Assembly: GCF_002848345.1 (NCBI RefSeq)
Contig: NZ_CP025429.1
Coordinates: 1,178,001-1,242,000, forward strand
Direction: 5' to 3'
Source: Chromobacterium sp. ATCC 53434
Lineage (GTDB): Bacteria; Pseudomonadota; Gammaproteobacteria; Burkholderiales; Chromobacteriaceae
DNA length: 64,000 nucleotides
Shown in pieces: positions 1 to 7,950 of the stretch; position 1 is the first letter of the stretch; every line of letters begins with the position of its first letter. Both the position numbers and the translations under genes were made by a program. Under the pieces are notes generated by a model. That model did no database searches, was not told the origin of the DNA, and worked only from the letters and a program-made list of their open reading frames with translations.

Positions 1-442
1 TGATCGCATTGAGCACAATGGTTGATTTGACGCTGCGCACCAGCGACAGTTGCATCAGCTTGTTCATCACGAAGGCGGACAGCGACGGCAGGTCCGGCAC
101 GACGATGCGCAGCAGGTAGTCGGCCTCGCCGGCGGCGGCATAGCATTCCAGCACTTCCGGCAGCGCGTGGATGGATTGGGCGAAGTCCAGCAGCGCGGCC
201 TCGTTGTGCCGCTCCAGGCTGACATTGGCGAAGGCCATCACCGTCAGGCCGACGTGCTCGGGATTCAGCGCCACCTGGTAGCCCTGGATCACCTCGTCCT
301 GTTCCATCCGCTGGATGCGGCGTCCGATCTGCGAGGCGGACAGCGGAATGTTCTGCGCCAGCTTCTGGTGGGTGGCGCGGGCGTCCTGTTGCAGCTGCTG
401 CAGGATCTGGAAATCGAAGCGGTCCAAGTCGATTTTGCGCAT
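1..442 (-). CDS. Lrp/AsnC family transcriptional regulator (C-terminus cut by window edge)
   Basis: The minus-strand frame starts at the ATG at 442-440 and stays open to base 1, so about 147 residues are visible and the stop lies outside the window. The N-terminus (MRKIDLDRFDFQILQQLQQDA) followed by a helix-turn-helix and an RRIQRMEQD segment is typical of Lrp/AsnC. The rest reads as the alpha/beta RAM ligand-sensing domain (LERHNEAALLDFAQSI, then a C-terminal SLVRSVKSTIVL strand). It is divergent from phhA with about 125 bp between starts, so control of phenylalanine catabolism in response to an aromatic amino acid is a reasonable inference. The family normally has 150-165 residues, so little is missing. 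Confidence 0.9.
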   Translation of the reverse strand, partial: MRKIDLDRFDFQILQQLQQDARATHQKLAQNIPLSASQIGRRIQRMEQDEVIQGYQVALNPEHVGLTVMAFANVSLERHNEAALLDFAQSIHALPEVLECYAAAGEADYLLRIVVPDLPSLSAFVMNKLMQLSLVRSVKSTIVLNAI

Positions 443-521
443 TTGATGCACCTTATGACATTTGATGCGGTAATTGTGCGAAACAAATCGAAAAATGGCA
501 AATTATGCGGACTTTCCGCAT
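440..521. promoter_or_regulatory. Divergent Lrp-phhA control region with direct repeats and an inverted repeat
   Basis: The ten bases CATTTGATGC occur at 440-449 and again at 459-468, 19 bp apart, overlapping the regulator's own start codon. A perfect 7-bp inverted repeat ATGCGGA/TCCGCAT with a 3-nt loop lies at 505-521, between the two divergent genes. Phased repeats like these suit Lrp-type octamer binding. No protein binding can be seen from sequence, so the operator role is inference. Confidence 0.4.
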
Positions 522-567
522 CGGCAAGGGGCTAAACTAGAGCAAACATCCAATACCGGAGCCAGAC

Positions 568-1461
568 ATGAACGACCGCGCCGATTTCGTGGTGCCCGAC
601 ATCACCACGCGCAAGAATGCCGGCTTGAGCCACGACCCGCGCGACTACACGCTGCCGCAGCCGCTGGACCGCTACAGCGCCGAAGATCACGCCACCTGGG
701 CCACGCTGTACCGCCGCCAGAGCGCGCTGTTGCCGGGACGGGCCTGCGACGAGTTCCTGCAGGGGCTGGCGCGGCTGGAGGTCGATGTCGACCGGGTGCC
801 GGACTTCGAGCGGCTGAACGAGAAGCTGATGGCCGCCACCGGCTGGCGCATCGTGGCGGTGCCGGGCCTGATCCCGGACGACGTGTTCTTCGAGCACCTG
901 GCCAACCGCCGCTTCCCGGTCACCTGGTGGCTGCGCGAGCCGCATCAGCTCGACTATCTGCAGGAGCCGGACGTGTTCCACGACCTGTTCGGTCACGTGC
1001 CGCTATTGATCGATCCGGTGTTCGCCGACTATCTGGAGGCCTACGGCAAGGGCGGGGTGAAGGCCAAGGCGCTGGGCGCGCTGCCGATGCTGGCGCGGCT
1101 GTACTGGTACACGGTGGAGTTCGGCCTGATCCGCACCGCCGCCGGCATGCGCATCTACGGCGCCGGCATCGTGTCCAGCAAGTCGGAGTCCATCTACTGC
1201 CTGGACAGCGCCAGCCCGAACCGGGTCGGTTTCGACCTGATGCGCATCATGAACACCCGCTACCGGATCGACACCTTCCAGAAGACCTATTTCGTCATCG
1301 ACAGCTTCCAGCAGCTGTTCGAGGCCACCGCGCCCGATTTCGCGCCGCTGTACCGCCAATTGTCGGAGGCGGCGCCGTGGGGGGCCGGCGACATCGCGCC
1401 GAATGACGAGGTGATCCAACTCGGCGACCGCCAGGGCTGGGGCGACAGCGACGACGTCTGA
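568..1461 (+). CDS. phhA: Phenylalanine 4-monooxygenase
   Basis: This 297-residue protein hydroxylates L-phenylalanine to L-tyrosine in the cytoplasm using tetrahydropterin and a non-haem iron. The 2-His-1-Glu facial triad is intact: H138 and H143 in the FHDLFGH segment and E184 in YTVEFG. Length and most of the sequence agree with the well-studied Chromobacterium violaceum enzyme as recalled; the last 20 residues look most divergent. The ATG at 568 follows a GGAGCC-type Shine-Dalgarno site. No pterin-carbinolamine dehydratase gene (phhB) follows; the gene ends at a terminator hairpin and appears monocistronic. The divergent Lrp-type regulator is the likely controller. Confidence 0.97.
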   Translation: MNDRADFVVPDITTRKNAGLSHDPRDYTLPQPLDRYSAEDHATWATLYRRQSALLPGRACDEFLQGLARLEVDVDRVPDFERLNEKLMAATGWRIVAVPGLIPDDVFFEHLANRRFPVTWWLREPHQLDYLQEPDVFHDLFGHVPLLIDPVFADYLEAYGKGGVKAKALGALPMLARLYWYTVEFGLIRTAAGMRIYGAGIVSSKSESIYCLDSASPNRVGFDLMRIMNTRYRIDTFQKTYFVIDSFQQLFEATAPDFAPLYRQLSEAAPWGAGDIAPNDEVIQLGDRQGWGDSDDV

Positions 1462-1484
1462 GCGGAGTCGCTCCGAAATAACAG

Positions 1485-1513
1485 GCCCGCCTCGCGCAAG
1501 CGAGGCGGGCTTT
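1485..1513 (+). terminator. Rho-independent terminator of phhA
   Basis: A 10-bp perfect stem GCCCGCCTCG/CGAGGCGGGC (1485-1494 and 1501-1510) with a 6-nt loop is followed by TTT, 24 bp after the phhA stop codon. The T tract is short but the stem is strong. Confidence 0.75.
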
Positions 1514-1518
1514 CCAAT

Positions 1519-1562
1519 GGTGCGTCGCCCAACGGTGCGTCGCCCCTTTGGGGTGACGCACC
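1519..1562. repeat. Repeated GGTGCGTCGCCC unit forming a hairpin
   Basis: GGTGCGTCGCCC occurs at 1519-1530 and 1534-1545. The second copy pairs with GGGGTGACGCACC at 1550-1562 to make a 13-bp stem with one G-U pair and a 3-nt loop. It lies between the convergent phhA and pcp genes. It may be a dispersed palindromic repeat or a terminator for either gene; there is no strong T tract. Confidence 0.5.
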
Positions 1563-1581
1563 CTACCGGCGAGACGCGGGG

Positions 1582-2214
1582 TCAGTGGGTTGCGCCGTCG
1601 GCGAGCCTGATGTCCTCGGGCCTTGTCAGCGCCACTTCCACCGCCAGTCTCAGCGCCGCCACGCAGTCGTCCAGCCGCATGCTGGGCGCGCCCGGATGCT
1701 GCGCCGCCTGCTCCGGCAGGAAGGGGATGTGGATGAAGCCGGCGCGCGGGCCGCCGTGGTGCAGCAGGCCGTACATCACGTGGTTGCAGACGAAGGTGCC
1801 GGCGCTTTGCGACACCGAGGCCGGGATGCCGTTCTCGCGCAGGCCGGCGACGATGGCCTTGATCGGCAGCGTGGCGAAATAGGCCGCCGGGCCGTCGGCC
1901 GCCACCGGCCGGTCGACCGGCTGATGGCCGGCGTTGTCGGCGATGCGGGCGTCGTCGACATTGATCGCCACCCGTTCCAGTGTGATGTCGGGCCGGCCGC
2001 CGGCCTGGCCGACGGCGATGGCCAGTTCGGGACGCAGCGCGTCCAGCTGGCGGCGCAATTCGTCCAGCGCGGCGCCGAACACGCAGGGCAGCCGGCGCGC
2101 GACGACGCGGGCGCCGGCGATCTGTTCGCCGTCGAGGCGGCGCACCGCCTCCCAGGATGGATTGACGCTTTCGCCGCCGAACGGTTCGAAGCCGGTCAGC
2201 AATACGGTTTTCAT
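1582..2214 (-). CDS. pcp: Pyrrolidone-carboxylate peptidase (pyroglutamyl peptidase I)
   Basis: This 210-residue cytoplasmic cysteine peptidase (family C15) removes N-terminal pyroglutamate from peptides. The catalytic triad can be read as E80 (TLERVA), C143 (GTFVCNH) and a His near 162 ([11 protein letters not shown]); the N-terminal [10 protein letters not shown] signature is intact. The start at 2214 has an AGGAAG Shine-Dalgarno site. It is the last gene of the minus-strand operon pxpB-pxpC-pxpA-DUF969-DUF979-pcp, 13 bp downstream of the DUF979 gene. Its product, 5-oxoproline, is the substrate of the PxpABC enzyme encoded at the front of the operon, so the operon describes a complete pyroglutamate salvage route. 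Confidence 0.96.
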   Translation of the reverse strand: MKTVLLTGFEPFGGESVNPSWEAVRRLDGEQIAGARVVARRLPCVFGAALDELRRQLDALRPELAIAVGQAGGRPDITLERVAINVDDARIADNAGHQPVDRPVAADGPAAYFATLPIKAIVAGLRENGIPASVSQSAGTFVCNHVMYGLLHHGGPRAGFIHIPFLPEQAAQHPGAPSMRLDDCVAALRLAVEVALTRPEDIRLADGATH

Positions 2215-2227
2215 TCTGCGCTTCCTT

Positions 2228-3184
2228 TCAGCGGAACATCAGCCAGTTCAGCAGTCCCGCGTTGACCGCCAGCAGCGCCAGCGCGGTCGGCGTCTGCGCC
2301 TTGATCACCGCGTTCTTGTCCGGCAGCTCCAGCAGCGCCGCCGGCACGATGTTGAAATTGGCCGCCATCGGCGTCATCAGCGTGCCGCAGTAGCCGGAGA
2401 ACATGCCTATCGCCGCCATCACGGCCGGATCGCCGTGGTGGGCGACGACCAGGAAGGGGATGCCGATGCCGGCCGTCATCACCGGAAAGGCGGCGAAGGC
2501 GTTGCCCATCGCCATCGTGAACAGCGCCATGCCCAGCACATAGGCCAGCACCGCCACCCAGCGCGTGTCTAGCGGCAGGTAGGCGGTGGCGACGTGGGCC
2601 ACCGCCTTGCCGACGCCGGCGTCGGCGAACAGCAGGCCCAGCAGCGCCAGCAGTTGCGGCAACAGCACCGCCCAACCCATGCAGTCCAGCAGGCGGCGCG
2701 TCTCGCGCACGCCTTGCGCCGGCGTCTCGCGCGCCAGCAGGCAGGCGACGCCGAGGGCGGACAGGCAGGACAGGCCCAGCGCCAGCAGCGTGACGTTGGC
2801 CGGGTCGAACAGCGGCGCGCCGGCGACGCGGACGTCCTTGGCCGCCAGGCTGAGCAGTACCGTCAGCAGCGGCACCAGCAGCGACGGCAGGAAGACCCGG
2901 CCGCCAAGCCGCCGCAGGCTCTGGCGCAATCGCTCGGCGGGAAGTTCGGCGTGCCGGCCGGCGGCTAGCCGGCCGAAGCCGGCGATGGCGACCATCGCCA
3001 GCACCATGGCGCCGGACAACGCGGCCGGCAGCGCGTCGCCGGCCAGGAACAGCAGACCGAACAGGCCCCAGAACGCGGCGCTGCCCAGGCGGCGCGGATG
3101 GGCGCGGTCGGCGAGCGTGAAGGCCGCCACCGCCAGCAGCGCGGCGCCGGCCAGCCAGTACAGGTAGTCGATGCGCAATATCAT
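2228..3184 (-). CDS. DUF979 family membrane protein (putative permease subunit)
   Basis: This is a 318-residue polytopic membrane protein with about eight to ten hydrophobic segments, starting [16 protein letters not shown]. The [18 protein letters not shown] and [15 protein letters not shown] stretches, with small residues and Asn inside membrane segments, look like transporter re-entrant loops. The DUF979 assignment is from recall of the family. Its ATG overlaps the stop of the DUF969 gene (ATGA at 3181-3184), so the two are probably translationally coupled and may form one complex. Sitting between pxpA and pcp, a role in uptake of 5-oxoproline or pyroglutamyl peptides is inferred; transport has not been shown here. 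Confidence 0.8.
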   Translation of the reverse strand: MILRIDYLYWLAGAALLAVAAFTLADRAHPRRLGSAAFWGLFGLLFLAGDALPAALSGAMVLAMVAIAGFGRLAAGRHAELPAERLRQSLRRLGGRVFLPSLLVPLLTVLLSLAAKDVRVAGAPLFDPANVTLLALGLSCLSALGVACLLARETPAQGVRETRRLLDCMGWAVLLPQLLALLGLLFADAGVGKAVAHVATAYLPLDTRWVAVLAYVLGMALFTMAMGNAFAAFPVMTAGIGIPFLVVAHHGDPAVMAAIGMFSGYCGTLMTPMAANFNIVPAALLELPDKNAVIKAQTPTALALLAVNAGLLNWLMFR

Positions 3185-3897
3185 GCCTTGCTCTCCTTGG
3201 GCAGGGCGGCCGGCGCGCCGGCGCGCAGCAGGCCGCGTTCCAGCCTGAGCAGCCGGGCGCCGTGGATCAGCAGCGCGAACAGCGCGGTGGGAATGCCCCA
3301 CAGCGCGATGTGCAGCGGTTCGGCGGCGATGCCGTTCTCGCGCAGAAAGGTATGCATCAGGATCACCGCGCCGAAGGCGACGAAGATGTCCTCGCCGAAA
3401 AACAGGCCGATATTGTCGGTGGCGGCGCACATCGCGCGCAGTTTCTGCCTGAGCGCGGCGTCCGGCTTGCCGTGGCGCTGCTCCCAGGCGCCCTCGGCCA
3501 TCGGCGCCAGTATCGGGCGCACCATCTGCGGATGGCCGCCGAGGCCGGTCAGGCCGAGCGCCGCCGACAGCTCGCGGACCAGCAGGTAGATCGCCAGCAG
3601 CCGGCCGGCGGTGGCGTTTCGTATTCGCCGCACCTGCTCGCGAGCCTGTTCGCGCAGGCCGTGGCGCTCCATCAGCCCGACCACCGGCAGCACCAGCAGC
3701 ACGATCAGCGTCAGATTGCGGGTTTTCATGAAGCCGCGGCCGAATTCGGCCAGCAAGGTCAGCGGCGTCATGCCGGCAGCCAGTCCGGCGGCGACGCCGG
3801 CGCCGCACACCACCAGCAGCGGGTTGCCGCGCAATACGAAGCCGGCGACGACGACCGCGATGCCCAGCAGCGGCCACAGATTGACAGCCTGATCCAT
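3181..3897 (-). CDS. DUF969 family membrane protein (putative permease subunit)
   Basis: A 238-residue inner-membrane protein with about six hydrophobic segments. It begins MDQAVNLWPLLGIAVVVAGFV and contains the NLTLIVLLVLPVVGLMERHGL and NIGLFFGEDIFVAFGAVILM stretches recalled for DUF969. It is always expected beside DUF979, as here. The ATG at 3897 has a GGAGAA Shine-Dalgarno sequence. A strong GC hairpin at 3918-3949 (12-bp stem with one bulge) lies between pxpA and this gene and could tune downstream expression; it has no T tract, so termination is unlikely. Function as part of a 5-oxoproline transporter is inferred from operon context only. Confidence 0.8.
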   Translation of the reverse strand: MDQAVNLWPLLGIAVVVAGFVLRGNPLLVVCGAGVAAGLAAGMTPLTLLAEFGRGFMKTRNLTLIVLLVLPVVGLMERHGLREQAREQVRRIRNATAGRLLAIYLLVRELSAALGLTGLGGHPQMVRPILAPMAEGAWEQRHGKPDAALRQKLRAMCAATDNIGLFFGEDIFVAFGAVILMHTFLRENGIAAEPLHIALWGIPTALFALLIHGARLLRLERGLLRAGAPAALPKESKA

Positions 3898-3971
3898 GTT
3901 TTCTCCTTTGTCTTGACGGCGCCGCGCGGTCTGTCGCCGCGCTGGCGCCCGGTGGATGCCCGCTCGCTGTC

Positions 3972-4709
3972 CTAGCCGGCGGCGATGTCGACGCCGGCGG
4001 CCAGCAGCCGCTCGCGCAGCAGGCGGGCGAAGCGCAGCGCGTGCGGGCCGTCGCCGTGCAGGCAGATGGTGTCGGCGCAAAGCGGCACGCTTTCGCCGCC
4101 GACGGCAATCACGCGCCGCCGCTCGACCATCTCCATCACCTGGTCCAGCATCGCCGCCTCGCCGTGCAGCAGGTCGCCGGGCGTGCTGCGCGGCACCAGG
4201 CTGCCGTCGGCGCGGTAGCCGCGGTCTGCGAAGCCTTCTTCCCACACTTCCAGCCCCTCGGCGCGGCAGGCGGCGACGAAGCCGCTGCCGGCCAGGCCGA
4301 TCACCCGCAGCGACGGGTCGAAATCGCGCACCGCGCGGGCCAGCACGGCGGCCAGTTCCGGTTCGCGGGCCGCCTGGTTGTACAGCGCGCCGTGCGGTTT
4401 GACGTGGCGCAGCCTGCCGCCCTCGGCGCCGACGATGGCGGCCAGCGCCCCCAGCTGGTACAGAAAGCCGGCGCGGACCTCGTCCGGCGGCAGCCGCATT
4501 TCGCTGCGGCCGAAATTGTCGCGGTCCGGAAAGCTGGGATGGGCGCCGACGGCGACGCCCTTGGCCAGCGCCAGCGCGGCGACCCGGCGCATGGTGGCGG
4601 CGTCGCCGGCGTGCCAGCCGCAGGCGATGTTGGCGGAGCTGACCAGGTCCAGCAGCGCGGCGTCGTCGCCGCAGCCTTCGCCCAGGTCGGCGTTCAGATC
4701 AATTCTCAT
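3972..4709 (-). CDS. pxpA: 5-oxoprolinase subunit PxpA (LamB/YcsF family)
   Basis: This 245-residue cytoplasmic subunit works with PxpB and PxpC in the ATP-dependent opening of 5-oxo-L-proline to L-glutamate. The family marks are clear: LNADLGE at the N-terminus, [19 protein letters not shown] and KPHGALYN, giving the metal-binding and catalytic His/Asp residues of the TIM-barrel-like fold. Length matches the family (about 245-255). The start lies inside the end of pxpC (11-bp overlap). The arrangement B-C-A on one strand makes a complete enzyme set. Confidence 0.96.
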   Translation of the reverse strand: MRIDLNADLGEGCGDDAALLDLVSSANIACGWHAGDAATMRRVAALALAKGVAVGAHPSFPDRDNFGRSEMRLPPDEVRAGFLYQLGALAAIVGAEGGRLRHVKPHGALYNQAAREPELAAVLARAVRDFDPSLRVIGLAGSGFVAACRAEGLEVWEEGFADRGYRADGSLVPRSTPGDLLHGEAAMLDQVMEMVERRRVIAVGGESVPLCADTICLHGDGPHALRFARLLRERLLAAGVDIAAG

Positions 4710-5628
4710 CGCACAGCCTTTCTATGCGTCCCAGATAGCGTTGCAATTGCAGCTCGGCCTGGCGGGCGTCGTCGCGGCCGGACTCGACGAAGTGCAGCTG
4801 GCCGCCCAGCCGGGCCTGGCCCAGCTGCCACAGATCGGCCGCCACCACCATGCCCAGCCGCGGATAACCGCCGGTCGCCTGGGCGTCGGCCATCAGCACG
4901 ATGGGCTGGCCGTCCGGCGGCAGCTGGATCAGGCCGGGCAGCACGGCGTGCGACGGCATGTCGGCGGCGGCATCCATCTGCAGCCCGGGTCCGGCCAGCC
5001 GGTAGCCCATGCGGTTGCTGTTGGGCGTCAATTGCCAGGGGCTATTCCACATTCGCTCGCGGGCGGCCTTGGGCAGGAGCGGGTATTCCGGTCCCGGACA
5101 GACGCGGATCTGGCTGCCGGGACGCGGCAGCCACACGCCGAGGCGCCGGCGCGGCGGCAGCGGCTCGCCCAGCGGCAATCGGTCGCCGTCGCGCAGCGCT
5201 CGGCCGCCGAGGCCGCCGAAGCCCGCCATCAGATCGGTGCTGGCCGATCCCAGCAGCGGCGGCACGGCGATGCCGCCGTCCAGCGCCAGGTAGGCGCGCA
5301 TGCCGAAGCGCGGCGCCTGCAGCCGCAGCGTCTGGCCGGCCCGGAACGCGGTGCGCCAGCCAGGCCAGACCGGGGTGTCGTCGAGCAGGGCTTGGCAGTC
5401 GGCGCCGGCCAGCGCCAGCATGCCGTCGCGCAGCAGGCGGAAGCCGGCCGGGGGCAGCGTGATTTCCAGCGCCGCGGCGTCGGCCGGATTGCCGACCAGG
5501 CGGTTGGCGACGGTCAGCGCCAGCGCGTCCATCGCCCCGGCGCGGCAGACGCCGAGATGGCGCGCGCCGAAGCGGCCGAGATCCTGCACCGTGGTTTGCG
5601 GCCCGGCCTTGATCACCTCCAGCATCAT
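4699..5628 (-). CDS. pxpC: 5-oxoprolinase subunit PxpC (biotin-dependent carboxyltransferase / KipA family)
   Basis: A 309-residue KipA/AHS2-domain protein, the larger partner of PxpB. It opens [19 protein letters not shown] and continues [19 protein letters not shown] and AALEITL, the standard signature of the family. The name carboxyltransferase comes from homology to urea amidolyase domains; in a pxpBCA operon the role is 5-oxoproline hydrolysis. Its ATG overlaps the pxpB stop codon (ATGA at 5625-5628), and its end overlaps pxpA, so all three subunits are coupled. Confidence 0.95.
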   Translation of the reverse strand: MMLEVIKAGPQTTVQDLGRFGARHLGVCRAGAMDALALTVANRLVGNPADAAALEITLPPAGFRLLRDGMLALAGADCQALLDDTPVWPGWRTAFRAGQTLRLQAPRFGMRAYLALDGGIAVPPLLGSASTDLMAGFGGLGGRALRDGDRLPLGEPLPPRRRLGVWLPRPGSQIRVCPGPEYPLLPKAARERMWNSPWQLTPNSNRMGYRLAGPGLQMDAAADMPSHAVLPGLIQLPPDGQPIVLMADAQATGGYPRLGMVVAADLWQLGQARLGGQLHFVESGRDDARQAELQLQRYLGRIERLCDEN

Positions 5629-6287
5629 GCCTCCCTCGCGGCGACGAAGCGCACGGTATCGCCCGGTTGCAGGATGCAGGGCGGCTGTCGCGCCGGGTCG
5701 AACAGCATGATCTCGCTATGGCCGATGATCTGCCAGCCGCCGGGGGACGCGGCCGGATAGATGCCGGTCTGGCCGCCGCCTATCGCGACCGAGCCGGCCG
5801 GCACCCGTTGCCTGGGCGTGGCGCGGCGGGGAACGGCCAGCGCCGGGTCCAGTCCGCCCAGATAGGCGAAGCCGGGCTGGAAGCCGAGAAAGAACACCGT
5901 GTAGTCGGCGGCGGCGTGGCGGGCGACGACTTCGCCGGCGTCCAGGCCGCAATGCCGGGCCACCGCGTCGAGGTCCGGCCCGTGGCGGCCGCCGTAGCGA
6001 ACCGGGATTTCCACCACCCGGCCGGCAGCCTCCGCGCATCCGGCTTGCTGCCACAGTTTGCGCAGCCGCGCGGGCAGGGCGCTCGCGTCGGCGCCGGCCG
6101 CCAGTTCCAGCGTCAGATTGTTCATGCCGGGAATGATTTCGCGTATGCCGGGGCTGTCTCGCAGCCGTTGCGCCAGCCACCAGATGCGGCGTTGGCATTC
6201 CAGCGTCGCCGGCGGCGGCGTCTCCAGGGTCAGCGCTTGATTACCCAGCCAGTGGATGGTGGGGGATGATGGTGTGGCGGAAAGCAT
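5625..6287 (-). CDS. pxpB: 5-oxoprolinase subunit PxpB (KipI/AHS1 family)
   Basis: A 220-residue AHS1-domain protein, first gene of the operon. The C-terminal signature SVAIGGGQTGIYPAASPGGW is the strongly conserved KipI/PxpB motif; VRYGGRHGPDLDAVA and VFFLGFQPGFAYLGGL are also typical. It is predicted to form a complex with PxpC. The chosen ATG at 6287 has no strong Shine-Dalgarno site, so the start is less certain than the identity. The promoter must lie in the AT-rich spacer shared with the divergent MarR-like gene. Confidence 0.95.
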   Translation of the reverse strand: MLSATPSSPTIHWLGNQALTLETPPPATLECQRRIWWLAQRLRDSPGIREIIPGMNNLTLELAAGADASALPARLRKLWQQAGCAEAAGRVVEIPVRYGGRHGPDLDAVARHCGLDAGEVVARHAAADYTVFFLGFQPGFAYLGGLDPALAVPRRATPRQRVPAGSVAIGGGQTGIYPAASPGGWQIIGHSEIMLFDPARQPPCILQPGDTVRFVAAREA

Positions 6288-6318
6288 GGATTTCGGCTGG
6301 CCAATGGTTTGGGAATAT

Positions 6319-6331
6319 GTTTATGATAAAC
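6319..6331. promoter_or_regulatory. Palindrome between pxpB and the divergent regulator
   Basis: GTTTATGATAAAC is a perfect 6-bp inverted repeat around a single G, in the AT-rich 144-bp spacer between pxpB and the divergent MarR-like gene. It lies about 32 bp upstream of the pxpB start. Its form suits a dimeric winged-helix repressor. Binding is inference. Confidence 0.4.
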
Positions 6332-6431
6332 GGTTAGTTGAATGTAATACTGCAATGTTAATAATTTCTCGTCAATTTGTAGTTGTAAACGACGGGATGG
6401 CGAAGTTCGTCGAGATCGGAGAATGATTGCA

Positions 6432-6944
6432 ATGACCAAGGATTTGCCGAAGATCGTTTCTTCGCAGCATCTGGTATCGGAGCGCAGCCCGGAGTTGTCG
6501 GAATTCGAGTTCAGCCTGACGGTGGTCAACAACGCCTTCCACCGCTGGATGGTGCGCTGCATGGCCGCTGCCGGCGAAAAGGACATGACGCCGACCGAAG
6601 TGCTGCTGGTCCATCATGTCAACCATCGCGGTCGGCAGAAGAAGCTGGCGGATATCTGCTTCGTGTTGAATATGGAGGACACCCATGTGGTGGCCTACGC
6701 GCTGAAGAAGCTGGTGAAAATGGGTTATGTGGCGAGCGAGAAGAGCGGCAAGGAAGTGCTGTTCTCCACCACCGACCGCGGTCGGGAGCTGTGCGAGCGC
6801 TACCGCGAAGTGCGCGAGCGCTGCCTGATGCCGACGTTGAACGACTGCGGCGTCGCCAATCCGGAGATAGGCGGCATCGCCCAGCTGATGCGGATGCTGG
6901 CCGGCATCTACGACCAGGCGGCGCGCGCCGGCGCCTCTTTCTGA
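6432..6944 (+). CDS. MarR-like winged-helix transcriptional regulator
   Basis: A 170-residue single-domain DNA-binding protein. The stretch KDMTPTEVLLVHHVNHRGRQKKLADICFVLNMEDTHVVAYALKKLVKMGYV reads as a winged helix with recognition helix, and KEVLFSTTDRGRELCERYREV as the wing and dimer helix. An ATG at 6423 is in frame but GGAG at 6418-6421 is only 1 nt from it and 10 nt from the ATG at 6432, so 6432 is preferred. It diverges from the pyroglutamate operon and is its probable regulator, with 5-oxoproline a candidate effector (inference). Confidence 0.85.
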   Translation: MTKDLPKIVSSQHLVSERSPELSEFEFSLTVVNNAFHRWMVRCMAAAGEKDMTPTEVLLVHHVNHRGRQKKLADICFVLNMEDTHVVAYALKKLVKMGYVASEKSGKEVLFSTTDRGRELCERYREVRERCLMPTLNDCGVANPEIGGIAQLMRMLAGIYDQAARAGASF

Positions 6945-6953
6945 TTCGGCTGG

Positions 6954-6986
6954 GGCGTCAAAGCCGGTTTTCGGACGCTTGACGCC
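6954..6986. terminator. Hairpin between convergent genes, probable terminator
   Basis: GGCGTCAA (6954-6961) pairs with TTGACGCC (6979-6986), with an inner GCCG/CGG stem. It falls in the 55-bp gap between the MarR-like gene and the oppositely oriented hypothetical gene. There is no long T tract, so function as a terminator is likely but unproven. Confidence 0.45.
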
Positions 6987-6999
6987 TGTTTCCAGGCTC

Positions 7000-7830
7000 T
7001 CAGATCACCGCCCATATCGCGATCATGGCGGCCACGATCAGCACCCCGGTCAGGATCTGCGAGGTGCTTTTTTCCTTCTGCAGCGCGCGCTTCAGGCTGT
7101 CGTGCGCGCTCTCCACCTGCTCCAGCTTCTGTTGCAGCGCGGCGCGCGCCTCGTCCTGGCCGGCCAAGGTCTTCAGCATTTCCTCGCCGCCGAACTCCTT
7201 GACCGCCTCTTTGTTCCATACGCCCAACAGCTTGCCGACCTTGTCCTTGAAGTACAGCGCGGTGCGCTGGGCCGGGTCCTGCCATTCGAACTGGAAGCCC
7301 TGGCTGGCGTAGAAGGCGTGGCAGCTCAGCCGTTCTTCCTCGGAGTGGGTCTGGCCCATGGTGACCATGCCTGGATTGATGGTGAACTCGGGACAGACGC
7401 CCTTGGCCCAGGTGATGATGCAGGCGAACAGATAGGTGTCGAGCCCGCTGCCGGCCAGGCCGGGGCTGGTTTGCACGCCGCTCTTCGGGCCGAAGGTCAC
7501 GCTCTTGCTGGGACGGTCCACCCGTATCCAGGCCAGGTTGTAGACGGCGTGGAAGCGGCTGTCGTCGCCTTCCAGCGGCTGCCAGTGCGCGCCGTCGGAG
7601 CGGGCGTAGCCGCGGAACTGAAGGCGGAAGTAGTCGGACTGGGCGGTCATCGCCCGGCTGCGCTGCAGGATGCCGTAGATCGGACGGCCGTCGGCGCTGA
7701 GCGTCAGTATGGTCTCTCCCAGCGGGATGGCCAGATTGGCCAGGTTGACTTCGTTTTCCGGCGGCGGCAGCGGAATTTCCTCTTCGGTCTGCGGCGTCGG
7801 TCCAGGGGTCTTGATAGGGTTTGAAGTCAT
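7000..7830 (-). CDS. Hypothetical protein with coiled coil and C-terminal membrane anchor
   Basis: A 276-residue protein I do not recognise. The N-terminal 25 residues are Pro/Thr/Glu-rich and lack a signal peptide. Residues about 28-205 look like a globular domain. Residues about 222-250 (ARAALQQKLEQVESAHDSLK and on) form a clear coiled coil, and the last 20 residues (ILTGVLIVAAMIAIWAVI) are one hydrophobic segment ending the protein. This layout predicts a tail-anchored inner-membrane protein with its bulk in the cytoplasm. The gene is monocistronic, convergent with the MarR-like gene. Confidence 0.75.
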   Translation of the reverse strand: MTSNPIKTPGPTPQTEEEIPLPPPENEVNLANLAIPLGETILTLSADGRPIYGILQRSRAMTAQSDYFRLQFRGYARSDGAHWQPLEGDDSRFHAVYNLAWIRVDRPSKSVTFGPKSGVQTSPGLAGSGLDTYLFACIITWAKGVCPEFTINPGMVTMGQTHSEEERLSCHAFYASQGFQFEWQDPAQRTALYFKDKVGKLLGVWNKEAVKEFGGEEMLKTLAGQDEARAALQQKLEQVESAHDSLKRALQKEKSTSQILTGVLIVAAMIAIWAVI

Positions 7831-7950
7831 TGTCGCTGGTCGTTCACTGGGCGCGTGGGTCGGGATGGGGCCCGCATGGGCTGCGGAATTCTATCCTACA
7901 TTGTAGGGGAGCGCGCTTGCGCTTGCCGAGGGGGGAGGTGGCGGTGCGGT
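7823..7950 (+). repeat. Duplicated leader sequence, copy 1
   Basis: The roughly 120 bp before copy 1 (GAAGTCATTGTCGCTGGTCG, then TCCTACATTGTAGG and GGAGCGCGCTTGCGCTTG) recur before copy 2 at about 8797-8905 with scattered changes. CCTACA-T-TGTAGG at about 7894-7906 is an inverted repeat preserved in weaker form in copy 2. The duplication therefore included the promoter region. In copy 1 it overlaps the start of the divergent hypothetical gene at 7830. Confidence 0.7.

Noticed and set aside
4041..5462. Long plus-strand frames opposite pxpA and pxpC
   Set aside because: They are shadows of the pxp genes, which carry clear family motifs on the other strand.
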